Source of the DNA: Sulfurospirillum_A sp029027265
GTDB lineage: Bacteria; Campylobacterota; Campylobacteria; Campylobacterales; Sulfurospirillaceae
Length of the DNA: 64,000 nt
Assembly (NCBI GenBank): GCA_029027265.1
Contig: CP093061.1
Coordinates: 1,302,001-1,366,000 of the forward strand
Direction: 5' to 3'
A program made the position numbers and the translations under genes. The notes under the pieces are model-generated. The model saw only the letters and a program-made list of their open reading frames with translations, was not told where the DNA came from and did no database searches. Position 1 is the stretch's first letter; the number at the start of each line of letters is the position of its first letter. Positions 28,401 through 36,278 of the stretch are shown here, piece after piece.

Positions 28401-28951
28401 AAAAAAGAGGCTACTTTAGTGAAAGTGAAGTTAACCGTGAACCTTTACATGTAGACGACATTATTCACACTTTAGACTTTCCAAGACAGGGTAGAAAACC
28501 GTATCGTTGTTTAAGTGATTATATTAAAAATGATAGAGATGATGTCGTAGCATTTACTTGTGTGAGTGCTGGGTCAAAGTTTAGCGAGTATGAAAAAAAG
28601 CTTTATGCTGAGGGCAATTTTCAAGAGTATCATTTGATTCATGGTATTAGCATAGAGATTGCAGAAGCATTAGCAGAAGTGGCTCATAAGCAAATAAGAC
28701 TTGACCTTGGCATTGCTCAAAAAGAAAAACATGCACTTAAAGATGTACAGATGAGAGCATATACAGGGTGCAGATACTCTTTTGGATATGCAAGTTGCCC
28801 TGAATTAGCTGATACAAAAGTTATTTTTGATTTGCTAAAACCTGAAGAGTTTGGAATAGAACTTAGTGAGACTTTTCAAATACATCCAGAACAAAGCACA
28901 ACGGCAATAGTTATGCACCATAGTGAAGCGTTATATTTTAATGTAGATTAG
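25484..28951 (+). CDS. metH: Cobalamin-dependent methionine synthase
   Basis: 1155 residues, close to E. coli MetH. It transfers a methyl group from methyltetrahydrofolate via cobalamin to homocysteine. Domains in order: homocysteine-binding barrel (1-310) with the zinc cysteines at about 222 (GFNCGTGPEQ) and 288-289 (GGCCGTTPEH); pterin-binding barrel (about 335-600; IGERSNATGSKAF); helical cap and B12-binding domain with the cobalt-ligand motif DVHDVGKN at 724-731; C-terminal SAM-dependent reactivation domain (RAYTGCRYSFGYASCPEL). The start is TTG with AGGATA upstream. The coding region has three TACATGTA palindromes. No cobalamin riboswitch is apparent in the short upstream gap. Confidence 0.95.
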   Translation: MNTLKELIKQKIMIIDGATGTQIQNADIPESAWVGLEGCNELLNVTCKEVISNIHKSYLEAGADIIKTNTFGALPWVLDDYEIGSRTYELALAGTKIVKEACDEFSTLEKPRFVAGAMGPGTKLPSLGHITYDEMYEGYCEAVRGLIDGGVDVFLIETAQDPLQIKSALHAMTDTCKEKNVNIPIMVSVTIELSGTMLIGTDAITISTIMEPFDILSLGFNCGTGPEQVKKHVKTLSEVCKFPLSVHANAGLPQNRGGVTFYPMQPKEFTDLQESFLQYDGVCILGGCCGTTPEHIEMLTCRVANITPKPPIGQSSMAIASLFETRALKQEPAPFLIGERSNATGSKAFRELILAEDYDTSLSVAQQQVRSGAHGIDVSVGFAGRDENKDTIEVFGRYVQKILLPLMPDTTQIDALETALKLIGGKPIINSVNLEDGEEKFDKVCQLAKRFGCSLVCLTIDEVGMAKTKDEKVKIAQRIYDLATKRHGINPEDLVFDLLTFTVGSGDAEYHTAAIEVIEAISEFSKMHPEVGFILGVSNISFGLGKNAREYLNSVFLNHCVEAGLSMAIVNVKNTLPMHKISEEQMKVCDDLLLNRREDGDPLFKFIDYFSDVSEQKEEDDEAYNALSTEEKLAHLLIDGDKERIMPLLVIAKDEIAPEKIVNVILINAMKEVGELFGSGKMQLPFVLQSAEVMKASVDYLNPFLPKKSKATQTTLIIGTVKGDVHDVGKNLVDIILSNNGFKVINIGIKADLQDFLAAMKEYKADAIGMSGLLVKSTAVMKENLEMMRSMGIDTPILLGGAALNDKFVEEFCRVNYDGPIFYCKDAFEGITAMSRIEAGNFDTDFGRPILDEEIVQIKKKKRNIPPYEEIKMPSRELKVPTPPFWGRKKLEANVKSIAYEWINHKIMFSRAWGYSGKGMSKEEKQKQRDDVLWPLYEKLKRDIEKMDLFDPTIIYGYYPCRSEQNRLHILDEKRGYFSESEVNREPLHVDDIIHTLDFPRQGRKPYRCLSDYIKNDRDDVVAFTCVSAGSKFSEYEKKLYAEGNFQEYHLIHGISIEIAEALAEVAHKQIRLDLGIAQKEKHALKDVQMRAYTGCRYSFGYASCPELADTKVIFDLLKPEEFGIELSETFQIHPEQSTTAIVMHHSEALYFNVD

Positions 28952-29102
28952 ATTGGTATTACTAAAATTTAAGTATAAACTATGTAAAATGTCACAAACT
29001 CATGTATTGGCTTAAGGTTTAAGCATACATCAAACGAGCATTGAGTACTCCTTTGATTCTTTCAAAATTTTCTTATATACATGTAGTTATAAAGGAAAGT
29101 GT

Positions 29103-29540
29103 GTGAAAAAAATATTCTTAGTTTTAACTATTATTGGTTTAGTGTTTGTTGGTTGTGGTAAGGTTGAGCAAAAAGCTCAGTATAACTACATAAGCGCAGA
29201 AGATACTGCAAAATTGATGAGAGAAGATAGCTCAAAGTTAGTCTTAATTGACATCCAAAAAAAAGATGATTTTGCTGAAGAGCATCTCAAAAATGCAATT
29301 GAAACTTATGCATATCCAGTTAAAACAGATGATGAAAGAGCACATTTAGCTGCTTTAATTCCTCATATAAAAGAAAATCAAAAAGTTATTGTTATTTGTC
29401 CAAGAAGTGGGGGAGGAGCTGATAGAGCTTATGATTTTTTATTGGAAAATGGTATCAAAAAAGAGAACTTATATACACTTATTAATGGGCAATATGGTTG
29501 GCCAAGAGATGAAATAAGTGATGTACTAATAAAAGAATGA
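29103..29540 (+). CDS. Rhodanese-like lipoprotein
   Basis: 145 residues from a GTG start with AAAGGAAAG upstream. The N terminus is a lipoprotein signal with lipobox LVFVGC. A single rhodanese domain follows (YISAEDTAKLM; LVLIDIQKKDDF; HLKNAIE), with the active-site loop beginning at Cys in VIVICPRSGGGADRAYDFL, so the catalytic Cys is present although the loop CPRSGGG is unusual in its glycines. Probably anchored in the periplasm, where it may handle sulfane sulfur. It overlaps the start of a ruined Fe-S protein gene, which suggests a former two-gene unit for sulfur or redox metabolism. Confidence 0.8.
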   Translation: MKKIFLVLTIIGLVFVGCGKVEQKAQYNYISAEDTAKLMREDSSKLVLIDIQKKDDFAEEHLKNAIETYAYPVKTDDERAHLAALIPHIKENQKVIVICPRSGGGADRAYDFLLENGIKKENLYTLINGQYGWPRDEISDVLIKE

Positions 29541-29958
29541 AAAACTTACTTTTAGATTATGATAAATGTTTAGATTGTAGTAAGTGCATGGATGGGTGTC
29601 TTCTTTTAGATTAGTTTACAAGTTCACCAAAATCTCTTTTAAAAGAGCTTAAAGGATCAAGAAGTGAAGCAAATATGGCTTTTTCTTGTGCAAGTTGTAA
29701 CTACTGTGAAAGTATTTTTATAAAGCAAAAAGTGAGTATACAAAGAGTGATAGTGTACTAAAAAGTTTTGGTTATAAATCTATTCTTTTTCATCAAAAAA
29801 ATAGTTTTTATAAACTATTTACCTCAAAAACAAAATTTACTACGGGTGAGTTTAAAAATATGGCATTTATGCCAGGCTGTGCATTAAGCTCTTATTCTCC
29901 TAAAATAGTAAAAAAGATTTATTCACATTTAGACTTAATAGATATAAGTCAAAAATAA
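29537..29958 (+). pseudogene. Remnant of a 4Fe-4S / cysteine-rich-domain oxidoreductase subunit
   Basis: ATG 29537 overlaps the stop of the rhodanese gene. The frame opens MKNLLLDYDKCLDCSKCMDGC, a 4Fe-4S ferredoxin motif, then hits TAG near 29611. It continues SSPKSLLKELK and SCASCNYCES (start of the second cluster), loses sequence and shifts frame, and ends with FMPGCALSSYSPKIVKKIY, the start of a CCG (cysteine-rich) domain as in GlcF/LutA/HdrB-like proteins. Only about a third of such a protein remains. Several independent lesions indicate true decay. Confidence 0.75.
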
Positions 29959-30025
29959 TAATAGAAAAACTATAAGTATAAAATAATAGAAGTTGCTAAC
30001 AAGCAGATAAGAGTGATTTAATAAT

Positions 30026-30059
30026 CTTTACATGCAAGGATTTTTCCTTACATGTAAAG
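30026..30059 (-). terminator. Hairpin terminator of the opp operon made of an inverted TACATGTA pair
   Basis: CTTTACATGCAAGGA, loop of four, TCCTTACATGTAAAG: a 15-bp stem with one mismatch, 7 bases beyond the oppF stop. Both arms carry the CTTTACATG motif that recurs through the window. U-rich sequence is present in the loop and flank, so it could act in either direction. Confidence 0.7.
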
Positions 30060-30065
30060 AAGTTA

Positions 30066-31046
30066 TTAAAAGTTGAAACAACTTAATGTGTGTTTATCAT
30101 TAATGGTAGTAATTGCAGGCTTACTTTTTGAGCATTTGTCTATAACATCAGGGCATCTTGTCCTAAAAACACAGCCACTTGGTGGGTTTATAGGAGAAGG
30201 CAAATCCCCCTCTAAGAAATCAATTTTTTTGTTTTTTTCTATTTTTGGGTCCGCCACAGGAACGGCTGAAATAAGAGCTTTGTTGTATGGGTGAAGAGGG
30301 TTATCAAATAGCTCATGTTTTTCTGCCATTTCTACAAAATTACCAAGATAGATAACAAGTATTTTGTGAGATATATGTTTTACAACTGATAAGTCATGCG
30401 AGATAAATATCAGTGTTAAGTTCATCTCTTTTTGAAGTTTCATAAGTAAATTTGTAACTTGAGCTTGTATTGAAACATCTAATGCACTTACAGGTTCATC
30501 ACAAATTATAAGCTTTGGCTCGGTAATAAGCGCTCTTGCAATTCCAATTCTTTGGCATTGCCCACCAGAAAACTCATGCGGATACCTATTGATTACATTT
30601 GGTAAAAGTCCTACTTTTGCCATGGTTTCTAAGACTTTTTCTTTTCTTTGTTTTTTATTCATTTTTGGGAAAAAAGCCAAAAGTGGTTCTGCGATTATGT
30701 TCCCAACACTCATTCTAGGGTCAAGAGAGGCCAAAGGGTCTTGAAAAATCATTTGCATATCTTTTTTAAGAAGCCACCTCTCTTTTTTATTCATGCTAGT
30801 AAGATCTTTTCCTTCAAAAAATATTTTTCCACTAGTTGTAGGAACAAGGTTAATAATAGCTCGTGCTAAAGTTGACTTTCCACAGCCTGATTCTCCAACT
30901 ATGCCTAAAGTTTCACCTTGTTTAATTTCAAAACTTATGTCATCTACTGCTTTTAATTTATCGTATCCAAAATCAAAGAAGTGTTTGTTTGATTTTATGT
31001 TAAATTGTACTTTTAAATTTTCTACTTTTAAGATAGTTTTACTCAT
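30066..31046 (-). CDS. oppF: Oligopeptide/dipeptide ABC transporter ATP-binding protein
   Basis: 326 residues from ATG 31046, overlapping the oppD stop; an in-frame ATG at 31061 would add five residues. Walker A GESGCGKSTL near residue 49, Q-loop FQDPLASLDPRMSVG, signature FSGGQCQRIGIARAL, Walker B LIICDEPVSALD and the H-loop ISHDLSVVK. The C-terminal OppF/DppF extension has the cysteines RTRCPDVIDKCSKSKP, typical of the Fe-S or zinc-like motif of this subfamily. It forms the ATPase heterodimer with OppD and is the last gene of oppABCDF. Confidence 0.92.
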   Translation of the reverse strand: MSKTILKVENLKVQFNIKSNKHFFDFGYDKLKAVDDISFEIKQGETLGIVGESGCGKSTLARAIINLVPTTSGKIFFEGKDLTSMNKKERWLLKKDMQMIFQDPLASLDPRMSVGNIIAEPLLAFFPKMNKKQRKEKVLETMAKVGLLPNVINRYPHEFSGGQCQRIGIARALITEPKLIICDEPVSALDVSIQAQVTNLLMKLQKEMNLTLIFISHDLSVVKHISHKILVIYLGNFVEMAEKHELFDNPLHPYNKALISAVPVADPKIEKNKKIDFLEGDLPSPINPPSGCVFRTRCPDVIDKCSKSKPAITTINDKHTLSCFNF

Positions 31047-32007
31047 ATTTAGCCTTTTCATAAAAACATGCTCGTTGTCTGTTATCAGAAAAATTGACTA
31101 AATCAGGACGACTAAGTTTACACTCAGGCATTGCTGCATAACATCTTTCTTCAAAAGGACAGCCAATTGGTAGGTTTAGTATGTTTGGAGGGTTTCCTGG
31201 TATGGTTTCAAGTATTTTTATATTTTCTGTTAGTTTTGGTATGGATTTTAGTAAAGAAATTGTATATGGATGAGAAGGCTTATAAAAAATATCTTCTACG
31301 CTTCCATATTCCATAGTTTGACCTGCATACATCACCATAACATTGTCGCAAAGTCCTGCAACAACTCCTAAATCATGAGTAATAAGAATAATAGCTGTAT
31401 TGAAATCTCTTTTTAGTTCTTGCATAAGTGTAAGAATTTGAGCTTGAACTGTTACATCAAGTGCAGTTGTAGGCTCATCTGCAATAAGCAGTTTAGGACT
31501 ACACAACAGTGACATAGCTATCATAAGACGTTGTCTCATTCCTCCAGAAAATTCATGAGGGTACATCTCCATTCTTTTTTTAGCTTCTGGAATTTTAACT
31601 GCGTCAAGCATTTTTAATGACTCTTCATAAGCCTCTTTTTGATTACTCCCTTTATGTTTTATCAAAACTTCCATAAGTTGTTTTTTTACTTTCATGTATG
31701 GGTTTAATGAAGTCATTGGATCTTGAAAAATCATTGCAATTTGTTTTGCTCTAATTAAATTAAGATTTTTTTCTGGTAAATTTAGTATTTCATTATTATC
31801 AAATTTTACACTTCCTTTAGCATGACCATTTTTTGCAAGTAATCCCATTATAGAAAAAACACTTTGACTTTTTCCGCTACCACTTTCACCAACTATGCCT
31901 AAAGTTTGACCAGCATCTACTGAAAAATTAAGCTCATTAACTGCTCTAACAACTCCATCGTGAGTGTCAAAATCTACACTTAAATTTTTTACTTCTAATA
32001 GACTCAT
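31039..32007 (-). CDS. oppD: Oligopeptide/dipeptide ABC transporter ATP-binding protein
   Basis: 322 residues. Walker A GESGSGKSQSVFSIMG near residue 38, Q-loop FQDPMTSLNPYM, signature FSGGMRQRLMIAMSL, Walker B LLIADEPTTALD, H-loop ITHDLGVVAG. The C-terminal oligopeptide-transporter extension contains CPFEERCYAAMPEC, the four-cysteine element of OppD/DppD. It overlaps oppF by 8 bp and follows oppC by 8 bp. It works with OppF to power peptide import through OppBC. Confidence 0.92.
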   Translation of the reverse strand: MSLLEVKNLSVDFDTHDGVVRAVNELNFSVDAGQTLGIVGESGSGKSQSVFSIMGLLAKNGHAKGSVKFDNNEILNLPEKNLNLIRAKQIAMIFQDPMTSLNPYMKVKKQLMEVLIKHKGSNQKEAYEESLKMLDAVKIPEAKKRMEMYPHEFSGGMRQRLMIAMSLLCSPKLLIADEPTTALDVTVQAQILTLMQELKRDFNTAIILITHDLGVVAGLCDNVMVMYAGQTMEYGSVEDIFYKPSHPYTISLLKSIPKLTENIKILETIPGNPPNILNLPIGCPFEERCYAAMPECKLSRPDLVNFSDNRQRACFYEKAKYE

Positions 32008-32015
32008 GACATCTC

Positions 32016-32909
32016 CTATCTATCTTTTGGATCAAGAGCATCTCTTAATCCATCACCAATAAAATTAAAACAAAATAGCGTTATTATCAAGAAAAGTCCT
32101 GGGAATGCTAATTGCCAAACAGCTATATCCATCACTTTTGAACCTTCATTTACCAAAGCACCCCATGAGGTATCTGGTTCTTGTACACCAAGTCCTAAGA
32201 AACTCAGGAAGGATTCAAAAATTATCATATTTGGTATCAGTAAAGTTGCATATACAATAACTATGCCAATTACATTTGGAATAATGTGTTTTTGTACTAT
32301 TTTTAAGTTTGAAGTTCCACTTACTATGGCTGCTTCAATAAACTCTTTTTCTTTAAGGCTTAGGGTTTGACCACGAACAATTCTAGCAACATCAAGCCAC
32401 GAGACCATGCCTATGGCTACAAAGATAAAGCCTATATTTCGACCAAAAAAGGTAACTAAAAGAATGATGAAGAACATAAAAGGAAAAGATGCCAATATGT
32501 CAACAATTCTCATCATAAAACCATCAAGTCGTCCACCAATAAATCCAGCAGTTGCACCATAAAGTACGCCTATTAGCACAGCCACAAATGCACCCATAAG
32601 TCCAACCATAAGTGAAATTTTACCACCTTGGAGAGTTCTTACAAATATATCACGTCCTAAATCATCTGTTCCAAAGTAGTGACCTGTTTCGAAACTAGGG
32701 GCTACTTGCATTAAATCCCAATCTGTATCTTCATAAGCAAATTGTGATAAGTTTTGTCCAAATAGAACAAAAAGCACAATAATACAGATAATAACTAAAC
32801 TTAAAACTGCTGCTTTATTTCTAAAAAATCTTATTTTCGCATCCTGAAAAAGACTTCTACTCTCTAACTCTAATTTTTCTAATACTTCTGTTTTATCATT
32901 ACTAATCAT
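32016..32909 (-). CDS. oppC: Oligopeptide ABC transporter permease
   Basis: 297 residues with the OppC N-terminal helix (FFRNKAAVLSLVIICIIVLFVLFG), then GTDDLGRDIFVRTLQGGKISL, typical of DppC/OppC, and the EAA-type coupling motif EAAIVSGTSNLKIVQKHIIP. Five to six membrane helices. It forms the channel with OppB and starts one base after the oppB stop. Confidence 0.92.
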   Translation of the reverse strand: MISNDKTEVLEKLELESRSLFQDAKIRFFRNKAAVLSLVIICIIVLFVLFGQNLSQFAYEDTDWDLMQVAPSFETGHYFGTDDLGRDIFVRTLQGGKISLMVGLMGAFVAVLIGVLYGATAGFIGGRLDGFMMRIVDILASFPFMFFIILLVTFFGRNIGFIFVAIGMVSWLDVARIVRGQTLSLKEKEFIEAAIVSGTSNLKIVQKHIIPNVIGIVIVYATLLIPNMIIFESFLSFLGLGVQEPDTSWGALVNEGSKVMDIAVWQLAFPGLFLIITLFCFNFIGDGLRDALDPKDR

Positions 32910-32910
32910 A

Positions 32911-33831
32911 TTAATACTTTATCTTTGGGTCAATCACAGCGTAGAGTATATCTACAATTGTGTTAAATAAAATCATAAGACCACCAATTATGATAGTCAA
33001 AGTAAGAACCATATTATAGTCACGGTTAAGTGCACCATTTACAAATAACTGACCAATTCCAGGAAGTCCAAAAATAGTTTCAATTACCACTGAACCAGTT
33101 ATAATACCAACAAAAGCAGGTCCAAGATATGAAACTACAGGAAGTATTGCTGGTCTTAATGCATGGTGGATTATAATATAGGAGTTATCCATGCCTTTTG
33201 CTCTTGCAGTTCTTATGAAATTTGAGTTTAAAACTTCTATCATACTAGCTCTCATAATTCTTGCAATTGAAGCAATATACCTAAAGCTCATAGCAAAAAC
33301 AGGTAACAATAGGTACTGCCATTCTCCTCCATTCCAGCCTCCAGCGGGCAATATTTTCAAATATATTGAAAAAAACAGTACTAAGGCAGGTGCTAAAACA
33401 AAGTTTGGAATAGCTGCTCCAACCATAGCAAAAGTCATTACAGCATAGTCGATTTTAGAGTTTTGATTTAGCGAGGCAATTACTCCTGAGGCAACACCGA
33501 CTATAAAGGCAAAAAGAAAGGCTAAAAAACCTATTTTAATAGACACAGGAAATGACTTATTTACTAAATCATTAATACTATAATCTTTAAACTTAAATGA
33601 TGGTCCAAAATCCCATGTGACAACGTCAACAAGGTAGTATCCATATTGAACTATCAGTGGTCTATCTAAGTGATATTTTGCTTCAATGTTTTTCATGATT
33701 TCAGGTGGAATATCTCGATCGTCAGTAAAAGGTGAACCTGGAGCTGAGTGAACCAAAATAAAAGAGATACTAATTAGAACCAACAGAGTTGGAATTGCTA
33801 TAAGCACTCTTTTTATTATAAACTTTAACAA
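32911..33831 (-). CDS. oppB: Oligopeptide ABC transporter permease
   Basis: 306 residues, six membrane helices. Starts MLKFIIKRVLIAIPTLLVL, the classic OppB/DppB N terminus, with the periplasmic loop ending GPSFKFKD and the coupling motif RTARAKGMDNSYIIIHHALRPA near residue 210. The end GALNRDYNMVLTLTIIIGGLM is characteristic. It is separated from oppA by a 53-bp gap containing a hairpin, which probably sets a lower expression level than for oppA. Confidence 0.92.
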   Translation of the reverse strand: MLKFIIKRVLIAIPTLLVLISISFILVHSAPGSPFTDDRDIPPEIMKNIEAKYHLDRPLIVQYGYYLVDVVTWDFGPSFKFKDYSINDLVNKSFPVSIKIGFLAFLFAFIVGVASGVIASLNQNSKIDYAVMTFAMVGAAIPNFVLAPALVLFFSIYLKILPAGGWNGGEWQYLLLPVFAMSFRYIASIARIMRASMIEVLNSNFIRTARAKGMDNSYIIIHHALRPAILPVVSYLGPAFVGIITGSVVIETIFGLPGIGQLFVNGALNRDYNMVLTLTIIIGGLMILFNTIVDILYAVIDPKIKY

Positions 33832-33850
33832 TAATTTCTCCTCATAAAAA

Positions 33851-33875
33851 GGCTTACATGTTGAGCATGTAAGCC
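33851..33875 (-). terminator. Intercistronic hairpin between oppA and oppB
   Basis: Perfect stem GGCTTACATG / CATGTAAGCC with loop TTGAG. Without a U-tract, it probably acts as an attenuator or mRNA-stabilising element that favours oppA, as is common after genes for binding proteins. Confidence 0.65.
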
Positions 33876-33884
33876 TCTATAGTT

Positions 33885-35477
33885 TTAGTTTTTAATATAT
33901 AGGTGTTTTGTAAAGATAGCACCAAGAGGATTTACTTTTGGATAACCACCAACTCTTGGTTTAATTAGTCTTGCTTGTGAATATTGGAACAAAGGGATAA
34001 CAGGCATATCTCTTGCTATCATAGCGTCTGCTTTTTCATATAGCTTATTTCTTGCTTTATCATCTGTTGTTGTTCTTGCTCTATTCATAAGTGCATCATA
34101 TTCTGGATTTACATAAAAAGAGTCATTTGCAGAGTGTCCTATGATCATAAGATCTAACATGGTTGAAGCTTCATTGTAATCACCAATCCAACCAGATCGT
34201 GCCACTTCATAGTTACCAGCTTTTTTATCTGAAAGGTAGGTTTTCCACTCTTGGTTCTTAAGAGTAACTATAACTGCACCTTTAAGAGCTTTTTTCCACA
34301 TAGAAGCAATAGCAAGTGCATTTCTTTTATGTTGTTCACTTGTATTGTAAAGAAGCTCAAATCTAAGTGGATGTGCTTTGTTAAAACCAGCATCATTTAG
34401 CATTATTAAAGCTTGAGCATTTCTCTGTTTTTGAGTTAATTTTTGATAATCAGGAATTATTGGAGTATATCCTGATACTATTTCTGGTACAAAAGTATAA
34501 GCTGGTTTTTCTCCAGTTCCTAAAATTTTATTTGCTAAAATGTCTCTATTTACTGCATAAGAGAGAGCTTTTCTTACTCTAATGTCATCAAATGGTTTTT
34601 TTCTCATGTTTAGGTTGTAGTAATATATTCCAACTCGTCCTAAAACTTTTACTTCATTTGGTATAGTTTTCATTAAATTTTTGTATTGGTTTTTTGGTAG
34701 TTCATACGTAAAATCGATTTCACCAGCTTTATATCTATTTAATTCTGTTGATGCTTCAGGAATTGGTAAAAATGTAACTTTATCAATTTTTACTTTATCT
34801 GCATCATAGTATTGGTCATTTTTTACAAGTACTATTTTTTCATTTACTACCCATTCTTTAAGTTTGTATGCACCATTATTGACAATATTCTCTGGTTTAG
34901 TCCAATTTTGTCCATATTTTTCTACTGTTTTTTGAGGAACAGGAGCCATTACAATATGTGCGAGTCCTATAATAAAATAAGGGATAGGCTTTGAGAGAGT
35001 AATCTCTAAAGTTTTATCATCAATAGCTTTTACTCCAAGAGAGTCTATTGGTTTGTTACCTTTTAGTATTTCTGCAGTGTTTTTTATGCCTAATATTTTA
35101 TAATACCAAGAGTATTTTGCTGCAACTTTTGGATTTACTCCTCTTTTATAGGCATATTCAAAATCTTGAGCAGTTACAGGATTTCCATCTGACCATTTTG
35201 CATCTTTTCTTATTTTGAATGTATATGTTAGTTTATCATCACTTAATGTATATGACGCAGCTTGTCCAAGAATAACGTTTCCTTCAGCATCTTCAGTCAT
35301 AAGAGGCTCGTATAGGTCTCTCATTATATTTGAGCCTGGTACGCCATTTCCAAGAGTTGGGTCTAAGGTCCCTGGTTCAGCACCATTCCCTCTTACTAAT
35401 TCTGATTTAGCTACAAGCGAAGTTGTAGTTAAAAGTAGAGCAGTTAAAACTGCTGCTGTAAACTTAAAAAGTTTCAT
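33885..35477 (-). CDS. oppA: Oligopeptide-binding protein of the Opp transporter
   Basis: 530 residues with a Sec signal peptide (MKLFKFTAAVLTALLLTTTSLVAKS). It has the SBP_bac_5 landmarks: AEPGTLDPTLGNGVPGSN near the start, LYEPLMTEDAEGNVI, YTFKIRKDAKWSDGNPVTAQDFEYAYKR and FDDIRVRKALSYAVNRD. Periplasmic receptor that delivers peptides to OppBC. It is the first gene of oppABCDF, and the operon promoter should lie in 35478-35629, shared with the divergent TRIC-type gene. The closest comparison is E. coli OppA/MppA by motif; substrate range is inferred. Confidence 0.92.
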   Translation of the reverse strand: MKLFKFTAAVLTALLLTTTSLVAKSELVRGNGAEPGTLDPTLGNGVPGSNIMRDLYEPLMTEDAEGNVILGQAASYTLSDDKLTYTFKIRKDAKWSDGNPVTAQDFEYAYKRGVNPKVAAKYSWYYKILGIKNTAEILKGNKPIDSLGVKAIDDKTLEITLSKPIPYFIIGLAHIVMAPVPQKTVEKYGQNWTKPENIVNNGAYKLKEWVVNEKIVLVKNDQYYDADKVKIDKVTFLPIPEASTELNRYKAGEIDFTYELPKNQYKNLMKTIPNEVKVLGRVGIYYYNLNMRKKPFDDIRVRKALSYAVNRDILANKILGTGEKPAYTFVPEIVSGYTPIIPDYQKLTQKQRNAQALIMLNDAGFNKAHPLRFELLYNTSEQHKRNALAIASMWKKALKGAVIVTLKNQEWKTYLSDKKAGNYEVARSGWIGDYNEASTMLDLMIIGHSANDSFYVNPEYDALMNRARTTTDDKARNKLYEKADAMIARDMPVIPLFQYSQARLIKPRVGGYPKVNPLGAIFTKHLYIKN

Positions 35478-35629
35478 ATTTTTCCTTTGTGATTTGTTAC
35501 AAAGTCAGTATAACAGAAAAAAGATAAATTAGTTATTTTTTTACTTTAAGTTCAGAAGTACCTTTATTTATGTTCTTGTGATATGAACCTTTTAGCTAGA
35601 TTATAATAATTTTTTAGTAAAATGGAAAA

Positions 35630-36238
35630 ATGATTGGATTAGAAATAGCAGATATTGTCGGTACTATTGCTTTTGCTTTGAGTGGTTTTATGATAGCTAC
35701 TCGAGATAGACTAGATTTACTAGGCATTTTTATAGCATCATTTTTAACTGCACTTGGTGGTGGAATTTTGCGTGATACAGTAGCCAATAGAGTCCCTTTT
35801 GCTTTTTCTCATCATCTTCCTACTATTTTAGTTATATTGGTCATATGTGTTGCAATTTTCTTTAAGTTTTACAAAAAAAACGAGATAGAAAATACAAAAA
35901 TTTTTGTTATAAGTGATTCTGTGGGATTAATTTCATTCTCTATCACGGGAGCTTTAGTAGGACTTATGGTAGATTTTAATGTTTTTGGTGTAGTTATGTT
36001 AGCTCTTGCAACAGCAGTTGGTGGAGGAATTATGCGTGATATTTTGTTGAATCGTGTACCAGTAGTGTTAACGAGTGAGCTTTACGGAACAGTTGCAATT
36101 CTTATTGGGATAGCCATTTTTGTTTTAGATTATCTTGAAATGGTTAACAACTTATCCCTTATTACGGTCTTTTGTATTGGATTGGCACTTCGTTTGTTTG
36201 CATATTATAAAAAATGGCATCTTCCAAAGCTTGATTAA
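35630..36238 (+). CDS. TRIC-type cation channel / UPF0126 membrane protein
   Basis: 202 residues, seven membrane helices in an internal duplication: ADIVGTIAFALSGFMIATRDRLD and SDSVGLISFSITGALVGL head the repeats, each followed by a glycine-rich motif (LGGGILRDTVANRVP; VGGGIMRDILLNRVP). This is the bacterial TRIC/YicG (UPF0126) family, homotrimeric potassium-permeable channels in the structures solved so far. The physiological role is unknown. A single gene, divergent from oppA and 40 bp upstream of argD. Confidence 0.85.
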   Translation: MIGLEIADIVGTIAFALSGFMIATRDRLDLLGIFIASFLTALGGGILRDTVANRVPFAFSHHLPTILVILVICVAIFFKFYKKNEIENTKIFVISDSVGLISFSITGALVGLMVDFNVFGVVMLALATAVGGGIMRDILLNRVPVVLTSELYGTVAILIGIAIFVLDYLEMVNNLSLITVFCIGLALRLFAYYKKWHLPKLD

Positions 36239-36278
36239 CAAATATTCGGTATAATTCTAATAAAAACAAGGTATATTT

